NCBI RefSeq assembly: GCF_009831625.1
Contig: NZ_WUUS01000010.1
Span: 1 to 64,000 of the forward strand
Direction of reading: 5' to 3'
Source of the DNA: Halobaculum saliterrae
GTDB taxonomy: Archaea; Halobacteriota; Halobacteria; Halobacteriales; Haloferacaceae
DNA length: 64,000 nt
This document shows positions 17,202-24,610 of the stretch, piece after piece. Each line of letters starts with the position of its first letter. Position 1 is the stretch's first letter. The notes under the pieces were generated by a model that was not told the origin of the DNA, ran no database searches, and was given only the letters and a program-made list of their open reading frames with translations. The translations under genes were made by a program, and so were the position numbers.

Positions 17202-17483
17202 ATGGCTCTACTGCGACGAGTGGCGGCGTGGGTGCGGTCGATAGGGAGACGGGCCCGACGCGACGCGTCCCGGACGTGGCGCGTGTTGAGCGATCCCGGG
17301 GCGCGCCCGGCCGTGCTGTACGCCCTCGCGCTCGCCGCCGCGGGGGCGAGTTTCCTCCTGTTTCTCACGGGCGACGGCGGGAGCCCCGACGGTGTAGAGT
17401 TCGGACTCCTCATGGGGTCGTTCGGGACCGTGTTGTACATGTCGCTGCGACAGGCGGGATCCGCACCTCGCCGGGGTCGGTGA
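17202..17483 (+). CDS. Small basic membrane protein
   Basis: The 93-aa protein has an Arg-rich N-terminus (residues 5-27), then two hydrophobic helices (about 36-55 and 65-82) and a basic tail. Arginine-rich ends are unusual for the acidic haloarchaeal proteome and would anchor the cytosolic side by the positive-inside rule. Function is unknown. A TTTTAC element near 17166-17171 lies about 33 bases before the ATG. It precedes tRNA-Leu on the same strand. Confidence 0.65.
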   Translation: MALLRRVAAWVRSIGRRARRDASRTWRVLSDPGARPAVLYALALAAAGASFLLFLTGDGGSPDGVEFGLLMGSFGTVLYMSLRQAGSAPRRGR

Positions 17484-17582
17484 CGGGGCGTCGACAGCAC
17501 GGGAGCACATGGACGAGGCGTCGCCGGCAGCCGTCGAAAACCGGAGCATTAACCCGCCGGGGAGTCGTCCGCGGAACTGCGT

Positions 17583-17666
17583 GCGAGGGTAGCCAAGCTC
17601 GGAAACGGCGGCGGACTCAAGATCCGCTCCTGTAGAGGTCCAAGGGTTCAAATCCCTTCCCTCGCA
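17583..17666 (+). tRNA. tRNA-Leu (anticodon CAA)
   Basis: The 84-base gene folds as a class II tRNA: acceptor GCGAGGG (17583-17589) pairs with CCCTCGC (17659-17665) and A is the discriminator base. The anticodon stem GCGGA/TCCGC encloses CTCAAGA, giving anticodon CAA (codon UUG). The T arm AGGG-TTCAAAT-CCCT is intact and there is a longer variable arm. CCA is not encoded and no intron is seen. A TATA-like CATTAA lies at 17548-17553, about 33 bases upstream. Confidence 0.95.
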
Positions 17667-17712
17667 TCGCCGGGGTCCACCCCCGTGATGCGGAAGACGC
17701 TCGCGGAGCGCT

Positions 17713-17723
17713 CTTCCCTCGCA
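17713..17723 (+). repeat. Copy of the tRNA-Leu 3' end (possible attachment-site remnant)
   Basis: CTTCCCTCGCA here repeats the last 11 bases of the tRNA gene (17656-17666), 57 bases downstream in the same direction. Short duplications of a tRNA 3' end mark integration sites of mobile elements. Eleven bases is short, no integrase is nearby, and the interval also holds an imperfect hairpin (about 17690-17715), so this is a weak call. Confidence 0.3.
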
Positions 17724-17863
17724 AAACTCACTCGGAACACCGGTGAGCGACAGGTGTACCGTGGACTCGATATCCGTCCCTGTAGCCGCCCCACCATCGC
17801 GGCGACCGACTGCCGAACGGGAACGTGAAGAATGCGGCGTGACCCGCCGCGGTCGAACCTGCG

Positions 17864-17914
17864 TTTTGGCTTGCCTAAATTCCGAAAGCGACTTGTATTG
17901 TTAGGTTGGCCTAA
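17864..17914 (+). promoter_or_regulatory. Two DtxR-like palindromes in the promoter of the gene at 17919
   Basis: The downstream site TTAGG-TTGG-CCTAA (17901-17914) is a perfect 5-base inverted repeat and follows the first half of the DtxR consensus TTAGGTTAGCCTAA with one change. The upstream site TTTTGG-CTTG-CCTAAA (17864-17879) is a near-palindrome of the same type, 36-37 bases away. The region is unusually AT-rich for the window. The downstream site ends 4 bases before the ATG, so a bound DtxR/Idr/SirR-type metal regulator would cover the start of a leaderless transcript. Confidence 0.6.
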
Positions 17915-17918
17915 ACCT

Positions 17919-18188
17919 ATGTCACGGAGAGCGAACCGGGCCGAGGGCCCGTTCTCGACCGGCAATGAGGATCCCGACGGATCGACGGAACGACCGGCGG
18001 ACGGTCGGTCCACGATGCTCGCGCGGACGTGGGCCATCACGGGTCGGTACGACGATCCCGCCGACCACGGGATCCCGGAGCTCCCCGAGTGGGGTGTCGG
18101 CCGGACCGGTGGTCGGCTGTCGTTCCTCCCGGAGGAAGGGGGCGAACCGTTCATCAGCGCCGGGAACCCCGTTCGGGCGCGACGCTGA
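17919..18188 (+). CDS. Small hypothetical protein, probably iron-regulated
   Basis: The 89-aa protein has a disordered, Gly/Asp/Arg-rich first 30 residues. A core with LARTWAITGRYDDPADHG and PELPEWGVG follows, then a C-terminal motif GEPFISAGNPVRARR. I recognise the ending (PFI-A-x-PV-RR) as recurring in small haloarchaeal proteins of unknown function, but cannot name a family. The start at 17919 lies directly after a DtxR-like palindrome; an internal ATG at 18015 would give 58 aa with just the core. Its operator suggests expression under iron or manganese limitation. Confidence 0.6.
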   Translation: MSRRANRAEGPFSTGNEDPDGSTERPADGRSTMLARTWAITGRYDDPADHGIPELPEWGVGRTGGRLSFLPEEGGEPFISAGNPVRARR

Positions 18189-18323
18189 TCGGGGAGGAAC
18201 CCACCTCATCACGGTCGGTGCCCGTCGATTGCACGTACCGTTCGCGGGCGATCGAGAGAACGCGGTCGACGGATGGCGGTGTCGGGTTCAGCCGAGCGTT
18301 CGTCGGACGGTCGATCGGAGCCG

Positions 18324-18575
18324 TTACTCGCCGCCGTCGGTCGCGACGCCGAGCAGCTCGTCGGCGACGCGTCCCGCCTCCGCCGGATCCGGTCGCGAGC
18401 CGTCGCGGACCTCGTCGCCGAGGACGGTCGCGAGGTCGGCGACGTCGTCGCCGCCGCCGGCGGCGTGGACGCGCTCGAACGCCGGTCGGTAGCCGGCCGC
18501 ACAGCGTCGTCCGCCGTCGGTCGTCGTCGCGTCGATGACGTACTCGATCTGCTTGACCGCCTCGCCTGGGCGCAT
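18324..18575 (-). CDS. Hypothetical haloarchaeal protein (83 aa)
   Basis: No family recognised. The product is mostly helical, beginning RPGEAVKQIEYVIDA and ending in an acidic segment. It has one cysteine and no membrane helix. ATG 18575 was chosen over GTG 18590 because a TTAAG-type AT box on the minus strand (18600-18605) is 25-30 bases upstream. It lies in the sparsely coding stretch after tRNA-Leu. Confidence 0.5.
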   Translation of the reverse strand: MRPGEAVKQIEYVIDATTTDGGRRCAAGYRPAFERVHAAGGGDDVADLATVLGDEVRDGSRPDPAEAGRVADELLGVATDGGE

Positions 18576-18722
18576 GGAGGATCGATCCACGTACTGCGGC
18601 TTAAGTTCGGTCTGAGTCGTATTCGAGTAAACAGTCTTCAGCCCCGCTCCCGGCGGATATCGCCTGATCGGTGTCGAACCACAACTCGCGTTCGAGTAGT
18701 CGATCCCGCGACGCCGAACCCC

Positions 18723-19040
18723 TCACGGGAGCCGCCTGCGCATCGCGTCGAGGTACTCGGCGGCGACCGGCGGATCGTCGGCCGCGAGGTCGGCGACGCG
18801 GTCGCACCCGTGAACGAGCCGTCGCCTGTGCTCGCCGTCGGGCAGCTTGTTGCGAGCCACCGTTCGAACCGTCTCGACGGCGGCGACGGCCTCCTCGGGT
18901 CGTCCGTCCCGGACGGCGACGCGGGCCGACTCCACCAACTGCGTGAGCACCGACTCGACGTCGGCCGGGAGATCGTCCGGGTCCACGGGGGCCGGGAGTC
19001 GGGGGATGTCGCTCCGCTCGACCTCGTCGTCGTCGGACAC
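18723..19040 (-). CDS. Hypothetical haloarchaeal helical protein (105 aa)
   Basis: The product begins VSDDDEV and is rich in helical, acidic segments. A patterned core (about residues 30-100) contains VESVLTQLVESARVAVRDGRPEEAV, a repeat-like helical pair, and ends VAAEYLDAMRRRLP. The GTG start at 19040 is supported by TTTTATT on the minus strand at 19065-19071, 28 bases upstream, whereas the longer frame from 19226 would run through that promoter. It resembles a TPR-like or four-helix haloarchaeal protein; function unknown. Confidence 0.6.
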   Translation of the reverse strand: MSDDDEVERSDIPRLPAPVDPDDLPADVESVLTQLVESARVAVRDGRPEEAVAAVETVRTVARNKLPDGEHRRRLVHGCDRVADLAADDPPVAAEYLDAMRRRLP

Positions 19041-19275
19041 GTTCGAGAGGTAGTCACACCCGAGAATAAAACTCTCGCGGGACGCGAGGCGCGACCGCGG
19101 CCGGCATCCGGCGGTCGAACGACCCACCGATCGAGTCGTCGACCATCGGAGACCCGCGTCCGAGGTGGGCCCGCGACCGCCTCGTCGACCCGAATCCGGC
19201 GATGCCCCGCGACTCGACCTCGACACGCCGTCCGGAACCGACGGCTATTCCGGGCTGGTGCCCGAGGGGGTGCGC

Positions 19276-20097
19276 ATGACAGCGCAGGGCTCCGAATCCG
19301 AGGCCGACCGAGCGGCGGTCGCGGAGGCGGCCGCGCGGGCGGGGGCGGCCGTCGCGGGCGAGCGGTTCCGCGACGGCATCGACGTGGAGCAGAAGAACGG
19401 GAAGACGGACGTGGTGACGGAGGCGGACCGGGCGGGACAGCGGGCCGTCATCGAACGGATCCGCGAGGACTACCCGGACGACGCCATCGTCGGCGAGGAG
19501 GAGGACGAGCTGAAGTCGGTGCCCGACACCGGTGCCGTCTGGGTGATCGACCCCATCGACGGGACGAACAACTACGTCCGCGACATCAGGGCGTTCGCGA
19601 CGGCCGTCGCCGCGGTCGTCGACGGCGAGCCCGTCGCGGCCGCGAACGTCCTGCCCGCGATGGACGACGTGTACGTCGCCGACGCCGATGGAACGTCCCG
19701 GAACGGGACGCGCGTGACCGTCAGCGACCGGACGGACCCGGAGACGGCGGCGGTGTCGCCGACCGTCTGGTGGGACTTCGACGCCCGCGACGAGTACGCC
19801 CGCGCGTGCGCCGAGATCGTCGAGCGCTTCGGCGACATGCGGCGGTTCGGCTCCGCGCAGGTGACGCTCGCGATGGTCGCCGAGGGGGCGCTCGACGCGA
19901 CGATCACGAACGTCGACTGCAACCCCTGGGACACCGTCGCCGGCGTCCACATGGTTCGGACCGCCGGCGGCACGGTGACCGATCTCGACGGCGAGCCGTG
20001 GCGCCACGACTCGTCGGGACTGGTCGCCTCGAACGGCGGCGTGCACGAGGAGGCGCTGGCGGCCGCGCGGGCGGTCCGGTCGGTGGCCGAGCAGTAG
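19276..20097 (+). CDS. Inositol monophosphatase family protein
   Basis: The 273-aa protein belongs to the Mg2+-dependent inositol monophosphatase/FBPase superfamily. It has the metal-binding motifs GEEE (about residue 75), DPIDGTNNY (about 95-103) and the C-terminal NPWDTVAG, and the conserved threonine in KTDVVTEAD. Archaeal members may dephosphorylate inositol-1-phosphate, fructose-1,6-bisphosphate or PAP; sequence alone does not decide. Length fits. The start ATG at 19276 follows a region without matching residues. The Lrp gene follows after 74 bases on the same strand. Confidence 0.88.
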   Translation: MTAQGSESEADRAAVAEAAARAGAAVAGERFRDGIDVEQKNGKTDVVTEADRAGQRAVIERIREDYPDDAIVGEEEDELKSVPDTGAVWVIDPIDGTNNYVRDIRAFATAVAAVVDGEPVAAANVLPAMDDVYVADADGTSRNGTRVTVSDRTDPETAAVSPTVWWDFDARDEYARACAEIVERFGDMRRFGSAQVTLAMVAEGALDATITNVDCNPWDTVAGVHMVRTAGGTVTDLDGEPWRHDSSGLVASNGGVHEEALAAARAVRSVAEQ

Positions 20098-20171
20098 CCG
20101 GTCGAACGCGAACGAGCGGCACGGGTCACGCGAACCCAAACCGCAAAGGTGCAGAGGCGGCAGATGCCGCT

Positions 20172-20621
20172 ATGGAACTCGACGACACCGACCGAGAGAT
20201 CCTCCGGATCCTCCAGGAGGACGCGCGGACGCCGTTCAGCGAGGTGGCGCGTCGGATCGACATGTCGAGCGCGACGGTCCACGACCGGGTCTCGCGCTTG
20301 GAGGAGGCGGGCGTGCTGCGAGGGTACCGCGCGGAGGTCGACCCGAAGGCGCTCGGCTACGGCGTCTCGGCGTTCGTCGGGCTCCGGGTGCGACAGGGCC
20401 ACGAGGAGGAGGCGCTCGAGACGCTTCGGGCCGTCGAGGGCGTCCGCGAGGTGCACCTCACGACGGGCGAGTACGACGTGATGATGCGGGTGTACGCGGA
20501 GTCGACCGACGACCTCCGCGACCTGATGTTCGGCCAGATCGCGACGATGGACGGGTTCGACCGGTCGCAGACGATGGTGATCCTCGGCACGGACTACGAG
20601 GAAGTCGGCGTGCCGATCTGA
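20172..20621 (+). CDS. Lrp/AsnC family transcriptional regulator
   Basis: The 149-aa protein has the AsnC helix-turn-helix (residues about 3-50: DDTDREILRILQEDARTPFSEVARRIDMSSATVHDRV) joined to a C-terminal RAM effector domain (about 65-145). Lrp-type proteins form octamers and typically sense amino acids or related metabolites. The target cannot be read from the neighbours, which are an inositol-phosphatase gene upstream and a Bat-type regulator downstream. Length is typical. Confidence 0.92.
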   Translation: MELDDTDREILRILQEDARTPFSEVARRIDMSSATVHDRVSRLEEAGVLRGYRAEVDPKALGYGVSAFVGLRVRQGHEEEALETLRAVEGVREVHLTTGEYDVMMRVYAESTDDLRDLMFGQIATMDGFDRSQTMVILGTDYEEVGVPI

Positions 20622-20720
20622 GGTTCGCCAGTCAGGGGTGCGCGACGGGCGCCCATCGAATCCGTATATCGATGCCCGCGTCGGGTGGCGGCCGGCCGGT
20701 ACCCACACCGCGGGCTCGTG

Positions 20721-20752
20721 CGCATATCGCCTCCATCGCGTATCGCCTCCAT
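20721..20752 (+). repeat. 16-base tandem repeat upstream of the Bat-type regulator
   Basis: CGCATATCGCCTCCAT (20721-20736) is followed directly by CGCGTATCGCCTCCAT (20737-20752), 15 of 16 bases alike. It lies 82-113 bases before the ATG at 20834. It may be a pair of regulator half-sites or simple slippage. Confidence 0.45.
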
Positions 20753-20833
20753 AGGTGAGTATCGTGCCCGTACGGAAGCAGGGTCGCGTCGTACGCCCCG
20801 GCTACTAATCCATCCGGAGTGCCGCCGTCCTCC

Positions 20834-21478
20834 ATGTCGACTGTCGCTGAGTTCACTATCGTCCCCGACGACTTCCCCCTCGGGAGCCTCATCGCGAACC
20901 GACCGGAGGTGAGGATACGTCTGGAACAGGTCGTGCCGACCCGTTCCGACCCGATCCCGTACTTCTGGGTGTACGGCTCCGATTCCGAGGAGATCGTCGA
21001 GGCCCTCCGGGACAGCCCCGAGGTGAAACGGACCCAGGTGGTCGATGACGTGGACGGGGAGCTCCTCGTCCGCGTCGAATGGAACCCCAGCGCCGACGGG
21101 ATCATACGTGTCACCCGTGAGACGAACGTCACCCTCGTGTCCGCGGAAGGAACGGACGAGGGGTGGACACTGGAGGTCAGAGGAGACGACGCCGATGCGA
21201 TCAAGGAGTTTCAAGCGAAGTGCAGGGAGTCCTCGATCCACCTGGAGTTACGGACACTCCATACGCTGATGCCGCTCGTGGGGTCCGACGAGTACACCCT
21301 CACCGAACGACAGCGCGACGCGCTGATCGCCGCATACGAGCGAGGGTACTTCGACTCGCCGCGACGGGTAACCCTCGAGGAGTTGGGATCGGAGTTCGGA
21401 ATCACGGGACAGTCCTTCGGGTCCCGCCTTCGACGAGGGACGAACCGGCTCATCAAAGCCGCCCTCGTCGACCTCTGA
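20834..21478 (+). CDS. Bat-type helix-turn-helix regulator
   Basis: The 214-aa protein ends in the bacterio-opsin-activator HTH: LTERQRDALIAAYERGYFDSPRRVTLEELGSEFGITGQSFGSRLRRGTNRLI (about 160-210). That signature of the Bat family is frequent in haloarchaea. The N-terminal 150 residues form the usual sensory-like half without PAS or GAF domains. The family controls diverse genes, phototrophy included in Halobacterium. A TATA-like CTACTAA lies about 28-33 bases upstream. The HalOD1 gene follows, and together they might form a small signalling unit. Confidence 0.88.
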   Translation: MSTVAEFTIVPDDFPLGSLIANRPEVRIRLEQVVPTRSDPIPYFWVYGSDSEEIVEALRDSPEVKRTQVVDDVDGELLVRVEWNPSADGIIRVTRETNVTLVSAEGTDEGWTLEVRGDDADAIKEFQAKCRESSIHLELRTLHTLMPLVGSDEYTLTERQRDALIAAYERGYFDSPRRVTLEELGSEFGITGQSFGSRLRRGTNRLIKAALVDL

Positions 21479-21487
21479 GGTGACAAC

Positions 21488-21509
21488 CGGGTCCCCTGTG
21501 GGTGACCCG
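21488..21509 (+). terminator. Inverted repeat after the Bat-type gene
   Basis: CGGGTC (21488-21493) and GACCCG (21504-21509) can pair, and the inner CCC/GG(T) extends the stem with one mismatch around a TGTG loop. It begins ten bases after the stop of the upstream gene. There is no T-run, so termination is only a possibility; it may be an operator of the next gene. Confidence 0.3.
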
Positions 21510-21573
21510 TCTAAATACCTTCTTCATGTGAAGGAGAACAGTTCAACCCGGGACCTCTCGTAGTACGGCTCGT

Positions 21574-21909
21574 ATGCGGTACAAAGACATGGGGAGGCAG
21601 ACCGGTTCCGCTGTCGGAAGCGCCGTCGATGTCAGCAACGGGATGGCGGTAGTCGATCGGACGGCCATCGAGGGGACCGACGCGACCGCGATCCTCGCGG
21701 TAGTGGCCAGGGTCGCCTCCGTCAGTGGAGTGGATCCACTCGAACTCCCTCCGCTGTACGACGTGATCGATCCCGACGCGTTGAACGCGATATTCTCCGG
21801 TCGAGCGGAGGACGGATCCGACGGCGGGGTCACGGTCTCCTTCGAGTACGCGGATCATCGCGTGCGCGTTTCCGGGTGCGGAACCGCGACCGCGACTCCC
21901 CTGAAGTAG
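21574..21909 (+). CDS. HalOD1 output-domain protein
   Basis: The 111-aa protein has the HalOD1 signature in its second half: VARVASVSGVDPLELPPLYDVIDPDALNAIF, ending in a beta hairpin with FEYADHRVRVSG. HalOD1 domains occur at the C-termini of haloarchaeal response regulators and as stand-alone proteins; the mechanism is unknown. Starts at 21574 and 21589 are both possible. The likely TATA element (TAAATACC, 21510-21517) is about 60 bases upstream, so this message may have a short leader, unlike most genes here. Confidence 0.82.
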   Translation: MRYKDMGRQTGSAVGSAVDVSNGMAVVDRTAIEGTDATAILAVVARVASVSGVDPLELPPLYDVIDPDALNAIFSGRAEDGSDGGVTVSFEYADHRVRVSGCGTATATPLK

Positions 21910-22086
21910 CGACGGTACACGGCCTCCGACGGCCCGCTGTGACGGTGGTGAGCGGTTCGTGAGAGCGTCGCTCTGGAACCGGTCCCGGACGCGGGTGCGG
22001 TGAAGCCGACAGTTCCGACCGCGGGAATATCGGGCTCGACACCGACACGACTACACGCCCACCCCCGCCTTCTTCGATAGACCGAC

Positions 22087-23262
22087 ATGAAGGCGATCAA
22101 GGACAGCGTCCACGACTACATCACCCTCGACCCCGTCGCCACCGATCTCCTCGACACGCGCACCGTGCAGCGGCTGCGCCACATCAAGCAGCTCTCCACC
22201 GTCCGGCTCGTCTACCCCTCCGCGTCCCACACCCGCTTCGAGCACTCGCTCGGGGTATACCACCTCGCCGACCGCGCGCTCGAGTACCTCGGTGTCGACG
22301 GCGACCGCGCGCGACACCTCAGGGCCGCCGCCCTCCTCCACGACGTGGGCCACGGTCCCTACGGCCACCAGACCGAGGAGGTGATCCGCCGCCGAACCGG
22401 CGTCGACCACGACGAGCTCGGGGACCTCCTCGGCGACACGGACGCCGGCGAGGTGCTCCGCGACCACGGCCTCTCGATCGACCGCGTCGCCGCGATCGTT
22501 CGCGGCGAGGGGGAGCTGGGACAGCTCGTGTCGGGGGAACTGGACGTCGACCGGATGGACTACCTGGTGCGCGACGCCCACCACACCGGCGTCCCCTACG
22601 GCACCATCGACCACGAGCGCCTCGTCCGCGAACTCACGTACCGGGACGGGGCGCTCGTGCTCGCCGAGGGCAACGTCCAGACCGCCGAGTCGCTGCTGCT
22701 CGCGCGGGCGCTCATGGACGCGACCGTCTACCGACACCACGTCTCTCGCGTCGCAGGCGCGATGCTCGAACGCGCCTCCGAGCGACTCCTCGAATCGGAC
22801 GCCGGAATCGACGTGCACCGGTTCCGTCGGATGGCCGACCACGATCTGCTCGTCGCGCTGCGCGAGGACGTGCCCGAGCTCGGCGAGCGCATCGAGTACC
22901 GCGACCTGTACAAGCGCGCGATCTGGGCGGACCTGTCGGCGACGCCCGCGGACGTGGTCGAGCTCGATCACGCCGACGAGCGCGCGGCCGAGCGCGAGAT
23001 CGCCGACCTCGCCGACGTCGACGACCGCGAGGTGATCGTCGACGTGCCCGGCCGGCCGACGTTCACGGAGGCCGGCAGCCGCGTCGTCGTCGACGGCGTC
23101 CCACAGCGCCTCGAGGACGCGTCCGAACTCGTCCCCGGACTCCGGGCGTCCCAACGTGCCGGCTGGCGGATGGGCGTGTACGCGCCCGCCGAGCACACCG
23201 ACGCGGTCGCGGCCGCCGCCGAGGACGTGCTCGGCGTCCGGGCGGGACCGATCAGGGACTGA
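22087..23262 (+). CDS. HD-domain phosphohydrolase (SAMHD1/dNTPase-like), copy 1
   Basis: The 391-aa protein is an HD phosphohydrolase: IKDSVHDYITLD start, HTRFEHSLGVYHLA (His48 and His53) and LLHDVGHGPYGH (His85-Asp86). The later aspartate lies in SGELDVDRMDYLVRDAHHTGVPYG (about 155-178). This set matches the SAMHD1/dGTPase-like branch, which hydrolyses dNTPs or related phosphoesters. A helical middle and a C-terminal alpha/beta domain (residues about 300-391) follow. A paralogue lies directly downstream in the same direction with a 104-base identical block, pointing to tandem duplication. Confidence 0.88.
   Translation: MKAIKDSVHDYITLDPVATDLLDTRTVQRLRHIKQLSTVRLVYPSASHTRFEHSLGVYHLADRALEYLGVDGDRARHLRAAALLHDVGHGPYGHQTEEVIRRRTGVDHDELGDLLGDTDAGEVLRDHGLSIDRVAAIVRGEGELGQLVSGELDVDRMDYLVRDAHHTGVPYGTIDHERLVRELTYRDGALVLAEGNVQTAESLLLARALMDATVYRHHVSRVAGAMLERASERLLESDAGIDVHRFRRMADHDLLVALREDVPELGERIEYRDLYKRAIWADLSATPADVVELDHADERAAEREIADLADVDDREVIVDVPGRPTFTEAGSRVVVDGVPQRLEDASELVPGLRASQRAGWRMGVYAPAEHTDAVAAAAEDVLGVRAGPIRD
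22528..22631 (+). repeat. 104-base block identical to 23804-23907
   Basis: Every base from 22528 to 22631 is repeated at 23804-23907, in frame in both HD genes. The neighbouring sequence diverges at once at both ends (CTC/TTG before, A/G after). It encodes the conserved stretch around DVDRMDYLVRDAHHTG. Silent positions are identical too, which suggests gene conversion rather than protein constraint alone. Confidence 0.9.
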
Positions 23263-23362
23263 CCCGGGGCCGGGCGACGCCCGCCACCGCTCGCGGCTCG
23301 GTCGGGTCGTCGGGGGCCGCGTCGCCCACAGTTTATGAACGATGCCGGCGAAGCGCGGGTCA

Positions 23363-24610
23363 ATGACGACGATCAAGGACTCCGTCCACGACCATATCTC
23401 CGTGGACGGGGTCGCCGAGGACCTCCTCGACACGGGGCCGGTCCAGCGGCTTCGGCGGGTCGCCCAGCTCGGGACGGTGAAGCTGGTGTATCCCTCCGCG
23501 AACCACACCCGGTTCGAGCACTCCCTCGGGGTGTACCACCTCGCCGACCGCGCGCTCGACTCGCTGGGCGTCGGGGGGATCGAGGCGGAGCGCGTCCGCG
23601 CGGCCGCGCTGTTGCACGACATCGGCCACGCGCCGTTCTCGCACAACGTCGAGGAGCTGATCCACCGTCACACCGGGCTCTATCACGACGACGTGACCGA
23701 CCTGCTCGTCGACACCGAGGTCGGCGACGTGCTCGCCGACCACGACCTCGACCCCGAGCGGGTCGCTGGACTCATCGCCGGCGAGGGGCAGTACGGACAG
23801 TTGGTGTCGGGGGAACTGGACGTCGACCGGATGGACTACCTGGTGCGCGACGCCCACCACACCGGCGTCCCCTACGGCACCATCGACCACGAGCGCCTCG
23901 TCCGCGAGCTGACGTTCGCCGACGGGAACCTCGTGCTCGACGAGGGGAACGTCCAGACCGCCGAGTCGCTGCTGATGGCGCGGGCGCTGATGACGCCGAC
24001 CGTGTACGCCCACCCCGTCGCGCGGATCTCGAAGGCGATGCTCCGCCGGGCGACCGAGCGCCTGATCGCGACGCCGGACATCTCCGCCGAGCGCGTCCGT
24101 CGGATGGACGACTACGACCTGATCGGCGCGCTGCGGATGACCCCCGAGACGGAGGCGTTCGCCGACCGGTACGACCGACGCGACCTGTTCAAACGCGCCG
24201 TTTGGGCCGAGTACGACGACACCCCGGACTCGCTTCGCGAGGGGGACCACGGGACGATCCGCGATCTGGAGGCCGACATCGCCGAGCGCGCCGCGGTCGA
24301 CCCGTCGGAGGTCGTCCTCGACGTGCCGGCGGCGCCGTCGATGACGGAGTCGACCTCGGAGGTGCTCGTCGGGGGGAAGGTCCGCCGGCTGGGCGACCAC
24401 TCGCCGCTGGTGAGCGCACTGCGGACCGCTCAGGAGCAGCAGTGGCGCATGGGCGTGTACACCCTCGCCGACGCGACCGACCGCGTCGGGAAGGCGGCCG
24501 TCGACGTGCTCGGTCTCGACATCGATGGAACGCTCGTCTCGGACGTTCGCCAGCGAGTCCACGCGACGCTCGACGAGTTCGAGACCGGCGGCGCGGGGAC
24601 CGGCGAATGA
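23363..24610 (+). CDS. HD-domain phosphohydrolase (SAMHD1/dNTPase-like), copy 2
   Basis: The 415-aa paralogue of the preceding gene has the same motif order: IKDSVHDHISVD, HTRFEHSLGVYHLA, LLHDIGHAPFSH and LDVDRMDYLVRDAHHTG. It has a longer C-terminal end. I chose ATG 23363 over 23342 because the protein then aligns with copy 1 from its first residues, and TTTATGA at 23332-23338 sits about 28 bases upstream. So each copy has its own promoter. It overlaps the amidohydrolase gene by 4 bases (ATGA), linking this HD enzyme to a purine- or pyrimidine-like deaminase/hydrolase. Confidence 0.88.
   Translation: MTTIKDSVHDHISVDGVAEDLLDTGPVQRLRRVAQLGTVKLVYPSANHTRFEHSLGVYHLADRALDSLGVGGIEAERVRAAALLHDIGHAPFSHNVEELIHRHTGLYHDDVTDLLVDTEVGDVLADHDLDPERVAGLIAGEGQYGQLVSGELDVDRMDYLVRDAHHTGVPYGTIDHERLVRELTFADGNLVLDEGNVQTAESLLMARALMTPTVYAHPVARISKAMLRRATERLIATPDISAERVRRMDDYDLIGALRMTPETEAFADRYDRRDLFKRAVWAEYDDTPDSLREGDHGTIRDLEADIAERAAVDPSEVVLDVPAAPSMTESTSEVLVGGKVRRLGDHSPLVSALRTAQEQQWRMGVYTLADATDRVGKAAVDVLGLDIDGTLVSDVRQRVHATLDEFETGGAGTGE
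23804..23907 (+). repeat. 104-base block identical to 22528-22631
   Basis: Second copy of the identical block, located in the downstream HD gene in the same frame; the distance between copies is 1276 bases. Confidence 0.9.

Noticed and set aside
17690-17715. Imperfect hairpin after tRNA-Leu as a terminator
   Set aside because: The stem has a bulge and no T-run follows, so it was not listed as a separate terminator.
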